Source: a virus. Taken from it: DNA of 60,974 bases. Where the stretch lies: positions 1 to 60,974 of IMG/VR virus record IMGVR_UViG_3300043775_003665; one strand, 5' to 3'. The notes under the pieces are model-generated. The model worked only from the letters and a program-made list of their open reading frames with translations. It ran no database searches and was not told the DNA's origin. Each line of letters starts with the position of its first letter. Positions within the stretch are counted from its first letter, which is position 1. The position numbers and the translations under genes are program-made. This document shows positions 30,447 to 40,380 of this stretch, one piece after another.

Positions 30447-32357
30447 TTAGAAAGCGGTTGGAGAAAGACCAATCATCGGGACAGGACCTCCTGGGGTTGG
30501 TATTTGTCCATTATATATGAATTTTAGGTCTTTAAGATGTTTTGCACATGATACTGCAACCGCAGCTGCAACTGCTTTAGTAGCAGTTTTTAAGGTTGGC
30601 TCAAGTTTAAATTTTTTACCAGTATTCCATGCTTTTCTTAAATCTGCTCCTAATTTTGCTTCATCTCCATAGTATATTGGAATGTAATTTCCAGGAGAAG
30701 GTATTAAACAAGGTAATATTGCAGGAGCTGCTGCAAATGGCTGTACTGCAGTAGATTTCCAATAGTCAAGTATACATTTTGACATTACACAATATGCATC
30801 ATTAGCGCCACATACACTTGCTGTTTTTTTATTTTTATTTGCTTTTTGATTAATGTATCGTATTTTTAAGTCGGCATATTTTAGTTTTTCATTATTATAT
30901 TTTTCAATCTTTGCATTTAATCTTATTGGTTCAGTTCTTAAAGACCATTGTTCAAATGTTTCAACTTCCACAATTTCGGCCTCAGGAGATACTACAGGCG
31001 CGTTGTCATCTAAAACTGGTTCACTTTCAACAATTATTGGGTTTTTATCCGGAGCGCCAGATTCATCATCATCGATTTCTTTAATGTATGTAAATGCGCA
31101 TATAGTATTTGACGTTATCCAATCAGGTATACTATCAGGTCTGTCAGTATATTCTTCTTGGAATAACCTATCGTTAATACCAGTGTCATTTTTACTTGCA
31201 TTCTTAGCAGTAATTATATTACTATTTTCCATTGAATTAATAACTGGCGATATATTCTCAATCACTTTTTTACTTACATTATCTGCTAATGCATCATTGT
31301 ATGAAATTCTTTTAACCCAATTTAAGAATTCTATCGTCCCATCATTTTGTTTTAATACTCTATCTGCAATTGAATTAATTTTATCAGTTTCTGACATGGG
31401 TTTTACAAGTTGAAACGCCTGGGGAGAATCTACTTTAATTTTACCCACACTTAAATCTTCTTTTATTTCTATAGAAGCACTTTTATTAATATTTTTAATT
31501 TCTGCAAGTTTAGATGCATCCATTGCGCTAATAAAGGTGTACTCATATTTGCCAGGATCAGTAGGAGCCAAAAACTTTACAACTCCTGCGCTATCAGATG
31601 TTATAACTGGTTGTATTTCTCCATTTAATGAATATGTAAATTCATATGGAGAAGTTCCATCTCCTCCAATAACTGACATTGTGACATATCTTAGATTTGG
31701 TTGGGCATTTTGTCCATTTCCACTTTCAACATTTCCAGAAAGATTTGGTTGGCTATTTTGTCCATTTCCAGCACCGGCGCCACTTCTAGCATTTCCGCTT
31801 CCAGCATTTCCGCTTCCAGCATTTCCAGAAAGATTTGGTTGGCCATTTTGTCCATTTCCACTTTCAACATTTCCAGAAAGATTTGGTTGGTTATTAAAAT
31901 TTTCAGGAGTTATTACATCAATATCTCCAAAAAGATTTGTTTCCGGAACTATTGGCTTTGGAATTATACATGTCGTAGGAAATAGAGGATAAAATTCAAA
32001 AGGAGTTATTGTTGATTTATTTGCTATAGTCCACTCTTCAAAATCACAATCAGTGTCGATACTTAAATCTACACCAGGAAGTTTTTCAAGCATATCATCA
32101 TATAATGGGTCTCCAAATTTATCTTCTAATTGAGGTTCAAGAGAGTTAAATAGAATATTGAATGCCTTTTTAAATCCAGTTTCAAGTATTGATTTTTGTC
32201 CAGGCTCATGAATATTTCCAAATGGAGTCTGTGCGGTTTTAACAGCATTAAAATATTCATTAGCAATAAACGTGCCGATGTCATCTGGGCTTTTAGCAGA
32301 TTTACTGGCCAGTTTGCTAGAAACATTATTAATAAATACTGGCCATTGTGCAGGCAT
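30447..32357 (-). CDS. Putative virion structural protein with Gly/Asn-rich tandem repeats
   Basis: The 636-residue product begins MPAQWPVFINNVSSKLASKSAKSPDDIG, a helical start seen in tail-associated proteins. At about residues 155-222 there are tandem repeats built from GNGQN, QPNLSGN and VESGN, which probably form a flexible linker. After this comes a beta-rich domain, then a long helix and a C-terminal region with PCLIPSPGNYIPIYYG and small-residue-rich TATKAVAAAVAVSCAKHL. It lies just downstream of the S1-like gene's own start region and just upstream in sequence of the spike gene at 32395. Function unknown. Confidence 0.78.
   Translation of the reverse strand: MPAQWPVFINNVSSKLASKSAKSPDDIGTFIANEYFNAVKTAQTPFGNIHEPGQKSILETGFKKAFNILFNSLEPQLEDKFGDPLYDDMLEKLPGVDLSIDTDCDFEEWTIANKSTITPFEFYPLFPTTCIIPKPIVPETNLFGDIDVITPENFNNQPNLSGNVESGNGQNGQPNLSGNAGSGNAGSGNARSGAGAGNGQNSQPNLSGNVESGNGQNAQPNLRYVTMSVIGGDGTSPYEFTYSLNGEIQPVITSDSAGVVKFLAPTDPGKYEYTFISAMDASKLAEIKNINKSASIEIKEDLSVGKIKVDSPQAFQLVKPMSETDKINSIADRVLKQNDGTIEFLNWVKRISYNDALADNVSKKVIENISPVINSMENSNIITAKNASKNDTGINDRLFQEEYTDRPDSIPDWITSNTICAFTYIKEIDDDESGAPDKNPIIVESEPVLDDNAPVVSPEAEIVEVETFEQWSLRTEPIRLNAKIEKYNNEKLKYADLKIRYINQKANKNKKTASVCGANDAYCVMSKCILDYWKSTAVQPFAAAPAILPCLIPSPGNYIPIYYGDEAKLGADLRKAWNTGKKFKLEPTLKTATKAVAAAVAVSCAKHLKDLKFIYNGQIPTPGGPVPMIGLSPTAF
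31690..31895 (-). repeat. In-frame tandem repeats coding for a Gly/Asn-rich linker
   Basis: Near-identical blocks of roughly 50 bases containing tccatttcc and acatttccagaaagattt recur about three times, with a short variant block of repeated gcatttccgcttcca in between. They remain in frame and code for QPNLSGN/VESGN repeats. Such repeats can shrink or grow by slippage. Confidence 0.75.
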
Positions 32358-32394
32358 GATGCGATTGTATTAATTTATAGGATATTTATCCCAA

Positions 32395-33114
32395 TTATTT
32401 ACCTTTCTGTTGATACTTTATATGCGAACTTTTAAGACTTGAAACTGTCGATGGAGTTGGCGCTGAAGGAGGTCCTGAAGGTCCCGTTGGGGTTGGATGG
32501 ATATGCGCTTTATAATCATCCAATAATTTATTTAACCATTTTTCTAAAGAAACTCCACGAACCGCAGGTTCAGCTTCATCTTCACTTCCCTCTCCGGTAT
32601 TACTTAAGAATATGTTTCCAGAATCAAGGAATATTTTTTCACTTGTTGAAATTTTAATAAATCCCTTTTCATCAATTTGAATTAATGGACGTTCTTTAGC
32701 TCCGGTTCCTCGGGTAATTACCAATCCATCTTCAGGAGAATGATAGATTCTAATATTTCTTACTTCGTCGTATATTAATGAAACAACATTATGAGCGGCT
32801 CCTGATTTATCTAGAATATCTGTCTTAAGAGCCTTACTTTGATTAATTTGAAACCAATATTCGGGATGATATAGATTACCGTTATCAAAACGAACGGCAA
32901 CCACGGTTCCAACATTTGGAGTATTGTGAGCTCCTACTAGGTCTCGATTCATTGGTGTTGCCCATGGAATAGCATCATTAGGTAGTTTATCAAACTTTCC
33001 AAATACTTTAACTCTACATCTTCCCCAATTCTTAGGATCTGCATTATCTACAACTTCGCCTATCCAATGGGTTTCTCTAATATTATCCTTTTCTAATTCA
33101 GTATCTGTTGCCAT
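32395..33114 (-). CDS. Baseplate central spike protein, gp5 OB-fold type
   Basis: The 239-residue product starts with an OB-fold like the N-terminus of T4 gp5: HWIGEVVDNADPKNWGRCRVKVFGKFD, then IPWATPMNRD and VGTVVAVRFDNGNLYHPEYW (about 15-105). The T4 lysozyme domain is absent. The C-terminal part is short, ends in a Pro/Ser/Thr-rich stretch (HPTPTGPSGPPSAPTPS), and contains strands that may form the start of a beta-helical needle. It overlaps the upstream 402-residue gene by one base and belongs to the hub operon. Confidence 0.85.
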   Translation of the reverse strand: MATDTELEKDNIRETHWIGEVVDNADPKNWGRCRVKVFGKFDKLPNDAIPWATPMNRDLVGAHNTPNVGTVVAVRFDNGNLYHPEYWFQINQSKALKTDILDKSGAAHNVVSLIYDEVRNIRIYHSPEDGLVITRGTGAKERPLIQIDEKGFIKISTSEKIFLDSGNIFLSNTGEGSEDEAEPAVRGVSLEKWLNKLLDDYKAHIHPTPTGPSGPPSAPTPSTVSSLKSSHIKYQQKGK

Positions 33115-34322
33115 TATTTATAAATGTTACCTAGATTATTAATTGCAGCTTTATTAAGTCCTTGCCCTATTGTAGAACCGGGTTCTACTCCATAGACATT
33201 AGCTTGAATTGCAGCTCCTATATTTCGTCCTGAAGTTGCATTATTTAGTGCAGTAGTGGATGCTTGATCTGCTCTTCTTATAATATTTGAAAATACATTT
33301 TCAAATTTAGGAATTCTATTAATTGTTTCATCTTTTAATTTTTGAAGAAGTTCTGCTTTCTTTTTTTCAGCAAGAGCTTTAAGGTCTTCTTTTGCACTTG
33401 AAACTACACTATCAATTTTACCTTTAAGTTTGTCTTTAGCAAATTCAAGAGGTGTTTTTGAAGTACTTGAAAACATTTCTTGGTCAGGGGCGGGAGATAA
33501 TTGACCTTCTGCGTAGCTTTGTTTAATAATTCCATTTAATACTCTTGCTTCAACCTTTTCGATTTTTTCATATTTTATCGTAAGAGCCTCTTTTGCCATT
33601 CCAGGATTTTTATTAAGATCTGCAAAAACAGTAGTTCCTGATGCTAAATCAAACTCACAGTATTTTGCTCCTATCATAAAATAAGGGCGACCTTCTGGTC
33701 CAGAAATACCTGCATTTTTATTTTCAGTATCAATCTTTGGTTTAAAATTATCTGGAAACCCGGTTATTGCACTTTTATCTAGTTTCTTAGGAATTCCATT
33801 TACTTTTACATTTTCTAAAATTGCAATTGAACGTACTTCAGTAACATATACCCACATTCTAAACTTTCTTAAGTTAGCGGGAATTATATAACTCCATTTT
33901 CTCTCATCGAATATGGCTCTTCTATATAAATGCATTAAACCTGAAATTGTAAGATTTAAAGATTCTAGGGTTTCAATTTCAAATTTTGCATCATCACCTC
34001 CGATATATGCATTTTCAGGATTATATTGCTGCAATCTTTCAAGTCCCTTAAATGATTGCCAAAACCATGGCAATTCTCTATTAACTTCATTTAATGTTTT
34101 TATAAAATTCTTTAAGTCTTCAAGTCGATCATAATAAAAAGAATCAGATTCTCTGTCTGCTAAATCACGTAAAAATGACTCAGCCCCTCCAGCAAGAAGT
34201 GGTGAGCTTTCTATATCATAAAAATCAAATAATAGCGCAAAAGAAAGGTACGTTGGATCTTGGTAAGGAAATTTCCTATACGAACCCTTTCTAAAATCCA
34301 TTGGTGTTTTAAAATCTGACAT
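33114..34322 (-). CDS. Hub-region structural protein of unknown family
   Basis: The 402-residue product has an N-terminus with many aromatic residues (FRKGSYRKFPYQDPTYLSFALLFDFYD) and a conserved-looking centre (LNLTISGLMHLYRRAIFDERKW, then RKFRMWVYVTEVR at about 170-182). The C-terminal 130 residues are helical and Lys/Ala-rich. It lies between the hub gp27-like gene and the gp5-like spike gene, so it is likely a hub or tube-initiation component. No family was named with confidence. Confidence 0.75.
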   Translation of the reverse strand: MSDFKTPMDFRKGSYRKFPYQDPTYLSFALLFDFYDIESSPLLAGGAESFLRDLADRESDSFYYDRLEDLKNFIKTLNEVNRELPWFWQSFKGLERLQQYNPENAYIGGDDAKFEIETLESLNLTISGLMHLYRRAIFDERKWSYIIPANLRKFRMWVYVTEVRSIAILENVKVNGIPKKLDKSAITGFPDNFKPKIDTENKNAGISGPEGRPYFMIGAKYCEFDLASGTTVFADLNKNPGMAKEALTIKYEKIEKVEARVLNGIIKQSYAEGQLSPAPDQEMFSSTSKTPLEFAKDKLKGKIDSVVSSAKEDLKALAEKKKAELLQKLKDETINRIPKFENVFSNIIRRADQASTTALNNATSGRNIGAAIQANVYGVEPGSTIGQGLNKAAINNLGNIYK

Positions 34323-34351
34323 GTATTATATATTATTTTTATTTAACGGTA

Positions 34352-36313
34352 CTATTGTTTTGGAACGTCTACTACATTAAAGCTTATTGGTCCTTTTTTA
34401 AATGTTTTTCCTTCTGCCTTTAAGGTAACAATTAGTGTATATTTTCCTTCTTCCATAGAACTTGCTTCGGTCATCATATCTATAAGAATTCCACCATCTT
34501 TTTTAACCCGCATTCCATTACTTTCGTTAATATCGAAACTATCTCCTAAACCAGCAACCTGATCTATTGTTGCACTAAATGAATCAAATACCAATTCGCC
34601 TTGTGGTCTATTTGCTGTATAACTTCCAGTTAGCAGAACATATTTGTTTTGATTTTGGAATGGAGACCAAGTATCCTGTTGAACATCTCCACCATTCATC
34701 GTAATATCGATCTTTAATGGTTCTTCTTTTTTAGGCGGTGCTGGCGGCGGCGGTGGAACCGGTTCCGGAGTTGCAGGCGGCGTAGGAGGCGGAGTTGCAG
34801 GCGTTGGTTTAGCAGCAGGAGGAGCTACTGTTTCTGGATTAATATTATTAATTCTGCTTGGCCATTCTCTTCTTAACAATTTTAATTTTTGTTTAACCGA
34901 TGGATCTCCTGCCTTGAAGGTGTATTCAATGCCTCCAACGACATAGTATGCTGATAAAAATTCATCTAGTACATATTTTCCAGGTTCTACTGTTGATGAA
35001 TCTGGATCTACTGTAGTATCAAATCCTTTTTCTTTTTTAGCATCTTTAATAACTTTATCAGCTCCTAATTTATCTTGTTGATTTGTGTAAATTGCGATTG
35101 GTAATTTTTGGAACAAATGGATTGCAGGATTAAAGGATGCCAATGAAACTTCCAATGACATTTTTTTAACCTCGTCCATATTTTGTGCATTGCTTATTGC
35201 AGCATATTCATAATTTAGATGGGTGTGCGAAGTTTCTGGATCTGCGTTTTTTCTACCAGTATATTTTGCTTTAGTTTCACCCTTATAACGGTCTTCATCT
35301 CTTCGACCCTTCATAGGTTCTTCAATATCTGACATTTTCTTACTGGCAAGAGGTTCAATTTCATGGCTTACTAGTCCTTCATCTGAATCATTTTCAAAAA
35401 ATTGAAGAGTCCTTTTATAACCATTCTTTTTAATTTTGCTTCCAGCACTATTTTCTAAAGACTGCGCCTCAATAAATAAGTTTGTACCTGCATCACGTTT
35501 ATGATTGGTTAATATAAGTGGTTTTTTGGTTTGATTTGCTGAATCATCTGATCCATTTCCTGGCATATCATTAAGTTCTCTATCATATGCAGAAATCATC
35601 TCTTCAATAGTCTCTTCTGATTCTAATAAAGTGTTTAAATTAACATAATTTATATAATAGTATTGATCGATACAATATGACTGGAAACTATCCTCGTCAA
35701 TATAGGAGTGTTTAACTAAATCTTCCAATGTATCAAACCTACTACTATATGGTAAGATCAGGTTCATTTTATCATCAGCAGAATCAATGTTGGTTGCAAC
35801 TCCAAGTTTTAAGTCATTTGCAATTGATTCAATATGCTCTAAAGAAGTACCTACTCCATACGACTTACATTCATCTGCATACAAACCAGGAACTTTAATT
35901 CTTCCAGAAAAATTATATTTTCCTCCTTTAACATTTGAGTTTTGTCGAGGTTGATCTGCGCTTGTAATATCAAAATCAATTCTAATATCTTTATATGAGC
36001 CTTTTTCAAGGGTACCCATTCTAAAATTAATAACATCGCCATCTCTAGGAAAAGTATCAATAGTGAATAATCCTTGAGTATCTGCAAGAGTAAGGTCTAT
36101 TGTTGGAAGAGATCCATTACAATCTAATGTCATTTTCAAAACATCTCGGTCACTAAAAACGTATCCATTGATAGAAACCATTAGTATATAACCTTTACTG
36201 GTGTTTACTTTAGTTGCATCACCTTCACCTTCACCGAACGATTCAAAAATAACCTCATCTAATTTAATAGTAGGTTCTGTTATTGTAAGAATATGATTAT
36301 CAATTGATGCCAT
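34352..36313 (-). CDS. Baseplate hub protein, gp27/gpD-like
   Basis: The 653-residue product has the outline of a baseplate hub subunit. An early barrel carries VSINGYVFSDRDVLKMTLDCNGSLPTIDLTLADTQGLF and DGDVINFRMG (about 50-105). The central region has GTSLEHIESIANDLKLG and a DSFQSYCIDQYYYINY segment, as in VgrG/gp27/gpD hubs. A proline-rich linker near 500-540 (many PPP and PEP) leads to a C-terminal Ig-like or carbohydrate-binding-like domain. It is adjacent to the spike and gp53-like genes. Family assignment is from pattern and position. Confidence 0.78.
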   Translation of the reverse strand: MASIDNHILTITEPTIKLDEVIFESFGEGEGDATKVNTSKGYILMVSINGYVFSDRDVLKMTLDCNGSLPTIDLTLADTQGLFTIDTFPRDGDVINFRMGTLEKGSYKDIRIDFDITSADQPRQNSNVKGGKYNFSGRIKVPGLYADECKSYGVGTSLEHIESIANDLKLGVATNIDSADDKMNLILPYSSRFDTLEDLVKHSYIDEDSFQSYCIDQYYYINYVNLNTLLESEETIEEMISAYDRELNDMPGNGSDDSANQTKKPLILTNHKRDAGTNLFIEAQSLENSAGSKIKKNGYKRTLQFFENDSDEGLVSHEIEPLASKKMSDIEEPMKGRRDEDRYKGETKAKYTGRKNADPETSHTHLNYEYAAISNAQNMDEVKKMSLEVSLASFNPAIHLFQKLPIAIYTNQQDKLGADKVIKDAKKEKGFDTTVDPDSSTVEPGKYVLDEFLSAYYVVGGIEYTFKAGDPSVKQKLKLLRREWPSRINNINPETVAPPAAKPTPATPPPTPPATPEPVPPPPPAPPKKEEPLKIDITMNGGDVQQDTWSPFQNQNKYVLLTGSYTANRPQGELVFDSFSATIDQVAGLGDSFDINESNGMRVKKDGGILIDMMTEASSMEEGKYTLIVTLKAEGKTFKKGPISFNVVDVPKQ

Positions 36314-36804
36314 TAAATAATGATTTGACCGTTACCGATTTTAATATTAGTGTCTCCTTCTTTTAAGATATTTGGAGGCAAAATTTGTTTTGCTCCATTT
36401 GGTTTTTGTGCAGCTTTTCTTTGCAAATATTCAATTCGTTTCGCATCTTTAACTGGAAGTCTTTTAGTATCTATGAATTGATCTCTAATTGAAATCTCAC
36501 TTGTTGTATTTAAAACTTTAATTTCTTTAATAACTTTAATTGCTTCTCTATGGTTTGGAATTAACAAAACATCTCCAAATTTTATAGAAAATGGATTTGA
36601 AATCCCATTCCATTTTAATATGTAGTCGCAGTAGTCTGCGCTTCTATAATGTAGTAATGAAATTAAGTCAATTCTACCAACCTGATCTTCAGTTACAATG
36701 TGTTCATCAATTGTGTTATTGTCATCTAAAAATACAAGGGTAGGTTTGGTAAACTTAAATCTACCATTTACTATTTTTTTATTATTTAATGTATTAAACT
36801 GCAT
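36313..36804 (-). CDS. Baseplate wedge protein, gp53-like with LysM-type segment
   Basis: The 163-residue product contains HYRSADYCDYILKWNGISNPFSIKFGDVLLIPN in overlapping parts (about 52-85). This is the pattern of the LysM-like fold found in gp53-type baseplate proteins (a DYIL..N.I.NP..I..GD.L.IP outline). In T4, gp53 clamps gp6 and gp25. Its start and stop overlap the neighbouring genes by one base, suggesting coupled translation with the hub genes. Confidence 0.75.
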   Translation of the reverse strand: MQFNTLNNKKIVNGRFKFTKPTLVFLDDNNTIDEHIVTEDQVGRIDLISLLHYRSADYCDYILKWNGISNPFSIKFGDVLLIPNHREAIKVIKEIKVLNTTSEISIRDQFIDTKRLPVKDAKRIEYLQRKAAQKPNGAKQILPPNILKEGDTNIKIGNGQIII

Positions 36805-38651
36805 TATCCGTTACTTAATTTTCTAAAATTATTTACAAAAGTGTTTTTACCTGCACTTTTTCGATCTTTATTTCCATATTCATTAACATCAACCGTCTTA
36901 TTAATATCTGCAACATCGTCAGGTTGTAGGTAAAAACGTCCTCTTCCCGAGTTAAACATTGATTCAATTTCAGCCTTATCTCTTGGTCGACCTGGTTTTA
37001 ATTTAATAACTGCAGTCATATGTTCTGGAAAATCTTGTATTCCCATACCGCCTTCAAATGTAATTTCGCAATCAGTCATACATAAGTTACCAATTACCAT
37101 TATTGGATTGAGGGGGTTTCCAACTGTTAAATGCCAGTTTCCAGTTGGATCCCCTGTAAGTAATGAAGCGGCTGCCTGTCCTCCTTGGGGAGTGTTAAAC
37201 ATATCCATTGCCATACCTCCAATAAGATTATTTAGGAACTTATTATCTTTAAGAGCTCCTAAAGCACCTGAAACATCACCATTCATTAATGCTCCAGCGG
37301 CTCCACTAAACCCAGCGCCAGCTCCTTTAAACATTTTACCCATATCATCAATAATACTTCCGGCAAAACCAAGATAATCTCCTTCTCGAAGTTTACTTAA
37401 ATTACCTAATGGTTTTGCAACTGATCCATCGCTAATATATCTAACAGAACCTCCCCAAAAAGGAGCATTATTATATGTTAATGCCAAAATATTTGCAAGT
37501 TGGTCTAACATCATGATTTTAGGATTTGCTCCTTCAAATGCTCTAAGTTCATATTCAAACTTGATAGTAAATTCTTGTTCAAATTTAAGACCTTGCTCTC
37601 TAACCAATACGTTTTTAATAACGTTCATTGGTCCAAAAACATGGTTTGGATATGTAGCACTAAATGAATCGAATCCTGCATTTTGTTTATTAGCATTAGC
37701 AGCAACTGCGTCTCTACCAGACCCTGCATTTGCCATTGCAGAGAGTATTTTGTTTCCTTCAACCATACTACCAAATTTTCCGGAGCTGGCTCCTTGCTGG
37801 GAATTTAATGTTTGGACTGTTGATTCTGCATCTTTCCATGAATATCCATTTGAGAATTTTAGTATGTCTCCCATGTTATTACCTGGAGCTTCGCCAAGCC
37901 AAGTCACTGCTCTAGCAATATCTGGTTGTTGAATTTTTTCCATTGTTTTCCCGTCTGCAGAAAGTGCCTGCGGAGTTACAATATCATCCTTTGCTGGATA
38001 TGAAAATCTACGAAGAGTAATAAGCATATTGTTCGGTATTTTACCATAGAATTTTGCTAATGCAAAATCTGAGTATTGATATCTATACGCATAATTATCA
38101 GTAAGCGCTGAAGTTCTTTCTATAATCTGAGTTACTGTTGGATTTTTAAGGTCATTTATATTTATTTTTTGGTAAACTGTATCTCCTTTTACATTAGATT
38201 CGAATCCATTTATAGTAGAGTCTAACGGATTTCCTCTATAATTAATTAATGAATACTTATTAAAAGCAGAATATGGTCTTGGACCTATCGTTATTTTTTT
38301 ACCTTCTGTTCCGGGTTGAGTTGACTTATAAGTTTCAGAATCAACAATATCACTATAGTATTTAGACTTGCCAGCTTCAGCACCTAATATTGTAAAAGGC
38401 TCATCGCTAGCAGCAGCTCTTTTTTGTGTTTGATCTGCATTTTTTTTATTTGCACCAACTGCTGGTTTTTTACCCTTTGAACCTGAATGCACTCCATCTG
38501 GGTTAGACCCATCTAGATTATCAAGATCGTAGCCAGATACGTTTTTAACAGCACTAATAAACCCCTTTCCTATTGAAGAATCTTTAGTAGTTTTAAACGC
38601 AGATCCAGCCTTCTCTTTTACTTTATCAAAAAAGCCTTTTGCTTCAGCCAT
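36804..38651 (-). CDS. Tail-tube-end/baseplate structural protein
   Basis: The 615-residue product has a charged N-terminus and linker (KKPAVGANKKNADQTQKRAA), a beta-rich centre (KFEQEFTIKFEYELRAFEGANP, about 365-390), a Gly/Ala-rich helix (AGAGFSGAAGALMNG), and a conserved-looking end (GNPLNPIMVIGNLCMTDCEITFEGG in parts, then FPEHMTAVIKLKPGRPRDKAEIESMF). By position it could act like T4 gp48/gp54, which cap the tube at the baseplate, but sequence alone does not settle this. Confidence 0.75.
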   Translation of the reverse strand: MAEAKGFFDKVKEKAGSAFKTTKDSSIGKGFISAVKNVSGYDLDNLDGSNPDGVHSGSKGKKPAVGANKKNADQTQKRAAASDEPFTILGAEAGKSKYYSDIVDSETYKSTQPGTEGKKITIGPRPYSAFNKYSLINYRGNPLDSTINGFESNVKGDTVYQKININDLKNPTVTQIIERTSALTDNYAYRYQYSDFALAKFYGKIPNNMLITLRRFSYPAKDDIVTPQALSADGKTMEKIQQPDIARAVTWLGEAPGNNMGDILKFSNGYSWKDAESTVQTLNSQQGASSGKFGSMVEGNKILSAMANAGSGRDAVAANANKQNAGFDSFSATYPNHVFGPMNVIKNVLVREQGLKFEQEFTIKFEYELRAFEGANPKIMMLDQLANILALTYNNAPFWGGSVRYISDGSVAKPLGNLSKLREGDYLGFAGSIIDDMGKMFKGAGAGFSGAAGALMNGDVSGALGALKDNKFLNNLIGGMAMDMFNTPQGGQAAASLLTGDPTGNWHLTVGNPLNPIMVIGNLCMTDCEITFEGGMGIQDFPEHMTAVIKLKPGRPRDKAEIESMFNSGRGRFYLQPDDVADINKTVDVNEYGNKDRKSAGKNTFVNNFRKLSNG

Positions 38652-38694
38652 TCCTATTAAATATATTTGTTTAAGTATATATCATCGAAACTGG

Positions 38695-39282
38695 CTATTC
38701 TAAATTATCGTAGTCAATAGATAGAGGTCTATATAATAATTTATCGAAGTAATCCTTTTGCATTCCGGCTCTTTTATCTAAAAACTTTTTAATATGAGCT
38801 TCAAATACTCCTCGACTTTCATAGTAATATTTACCCTTTGAATAGGCTGATCTAGTTGTAAGTTCATAAAGGTCTCTAATAGACTTTTCAACTAAGAAGT
38901 CTTGGATATTGTTCTGCAACTCATTAAGTTCATCATAAGTTCGAACACACATTACCGAGTCGACAACTATTAAGAAAGTTTCCCATTTTGAATCAATATA
39001 ATTCTGAAGTTCTTTTATATTGGGTATGTTTGTTCTAGAAATTCTAAAGATTGTATGTCCACCTTCGAAATTTCGGTCAAATTTCATATCAAACATATAT
39101 CTTTTAAGAAAGTCTATGTCGTCGTAAAACTTAACGATTCGGATTTGATATCTAGGCATTTTATCATTAAACTCAATATCGTGGATTATTGCCTTAACTG
39201 GGAAAACAATATTACTATATCGATTGTTAGTTATTAAAACATTGATATATTCACCCTTTGAAAAAAGTTTATGTCTAATCAT
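38695..39282 (-). CDS. Unknown protein of 195 residues
   Basis: The product has a beta-rich start (LFSKGEYINVLITNNRYSNIVFPVKAIIHDIEF) and a more helical C-terminal half with many aromatic and basic residues. It overlaps the upstream 135-residue gene by 8 bases. It is the last of a chain of small overlapping genes between the dCMP deaminase and the tail genes, a region where T4-like phages encode baseplate assembly factors. No family recognised. Confidence 0.72.
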   Translation of the reverse strand: MIRHKLFSKGEYINVLITNNRYSNIVFPVKAIIHDIEFNDKMPRYQIRIVKFYDDIDFLKRYMFDMKFDRNFEGGHTIFRISRTNIPNIKELQNYIDSKWETFLIVVDSVMCVRTYDELNELQNNIQDFLVEKSIRDLYELTTRSAYSKGKYYYESRGVFEAHIKKFLDKRAGMQKDYFDKLLYRPLSIDYDNLE

Positions 39283-39682
39283 TTTGTATTAATTGAATAC
39301 TGTCGAATTGAGATAATATTTTATCATCAATCTTTTTATTTTTATCGATGACAATTAAAGAGATAGAGAATTCTCTTTCTGTATTTGATTGAATTAATTT
39401 TTTGAAGTTACCTACAATATCATAATCAAGGTTTCTAAAAACATAAATTACGCGATCTACATCCTTTGTATCGGAACGTAGGCATCGCGTAATTTCATTT
39501 ATTATAGTTAATCCAATAATTGAGTCATTCGGGTCTCCACAGTATGGATCAGCCTTAATAAGTTTATTTTTAATACTAAAAAAGTCGATTATTTTAGTCG
39601 AATCTTTTATTGTACCTTTAATAAACCTGTTAAAATCTCTTCGTGAAGGGCACCAAATGCAATCAATTTGTAGGTTGTTCAT
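39275..39682 (-). CDS. Unknown protein of 135 residues
   Basis: The product shows alternating strands and helices (IDCIWCPSRRDFNRFI, RVIYVFRNLDYDIV, ISLIVIDKNKKID), which suggests a compact alpha/beta fold. It has no Walker motif and no recognised catalytic set. It overlaps its upstream neighbour by 20 bases and its downstream neighbour by 8 bases, so it is translated in a coupled series. Confidence 0.7.
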   Translation of the reverse strand: MNNLQIDCIWCPSRRDFNRFIKGTIKDSTKIIDFFSIKNKLIKADPYCGDPNDSIIGLTIINEITRCLRSDTKDVDRVIYVFRNLDYDIVGNFKKLIQSNTEREFSISLIVIDKNKKIDDKILSQFDSIQLIQND

Positions 39683-39998
39683 TAACTGTTAACTTGCCAC
39701 CCGATAATTTTTTAAGATCGGACTTAATAGCTTCTATTTTTTCATTTTTATCTTTATCATTTGGAATATAATCAATTCCCCATGATTCAATAATTTTGAT
39801 TTGGTTTTTACTTTTGGAATTACCAAAAGAAAGGCCTATGTCGATGCAAAGGTCTTCAATGAATTTAATTTTGGAAATTTGGTCAGAGAAATCATATACT
39901 ACTGTTGATTCATAACTTTCGCCTCCAGCATTTATATTATCATCTACTACCGTTTTAATAACACCATTATCTGCTAGTGTTATCTTAACTGTTTGCAT
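39663..39998 (-). CDS. Unknown protein of 111 residues
   Basis: The product begins MQTVKITLADNGVIKTVVDDN with an N-terminal beta-hairpin-like part, then a mixed segment (FIEDLCIDIGLSFG) and a charged tail. It overlaps the genes on both sides (14 and 20 bases). No family recognised. Confidence 0.68.
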   Translation of the reverse strand: MQTVKITLADNGVIKTVVDDNINAGGESYESTVVYDFSDQISKIKFIEDLCIDIGLSFGNSKSKNQIKIIESWGIDYIPNDKDKNEKIEAIKSDLKKLSGGKLTVNEQPTN

Positions 39999-40380
39999 TT
40001 AATCTTCTCTCTATTAGTGAATCTTTAGCGTCCTTCATTAATTTTCTAGCAGCTTTTTTATCTTCTCTAAGAGTTTGTTTATTTTTAACGGATGATATAA
40101 AAAATGCCTCGCTCAGCATTTCGATTTCGGCATCATTATATCCAATCCATTTCCAAGTGTCTTTTAAACTTTCAGCTTTTTGCGCTAATTGCTCTTCTAA
40201 TTGGTCCATAATTCTTTTTTCATGGGCCTCTTTTGCTTCTTTAGTGCTTGCACGTAAGCTTTCTCTTAGTTGAATTCCTTCAGGAGAAAGTGGACTTAAC
40301 ATGTTCTTGATTTTTAAATAACCCATTGCGCTCAATTGAGCTCTTCTTTGTCTTCTAGAGACTGTTGCTGTTTTAGTCAT
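39985..40380 (-). CDS. Unknown basic helical protein of 131 residues
   Basis: The product is highly helical and charged, with a very basic start (SRRQRRAQLSAMGYLKIKNM) and end (REDKKAARKLMKDAKDSLIERRLN). The middle contains WKWIGYNDAEIEMLSEAFF. It overlaps the 201-codon frame upstream by 8 bases. Size and position could suit a tail-assembly chaperone, but no motif supports this. Confidence 0.7.
   Translation of the reverse strand: MTKTATVSRRQRRAQLSAMGYLKIKNMLSPLSPEGIQLRESLRASTKEAKEAHEKRIMDQLEEQLAQKAESLKDTWKWIGYNDAEIEMLSEAFFISSVKNKQTLREDKKAARKLMKDAKDSLIERRLNANS

Noticed and set aside
31537-31992. Plus-strand frame of 151 codons opposite the 636-residue structural gene
   Set aside because: Its repeats are the mirror of the tandem repeats in the minus-strand gene, and it lies against the direction of all neighbouring genes.
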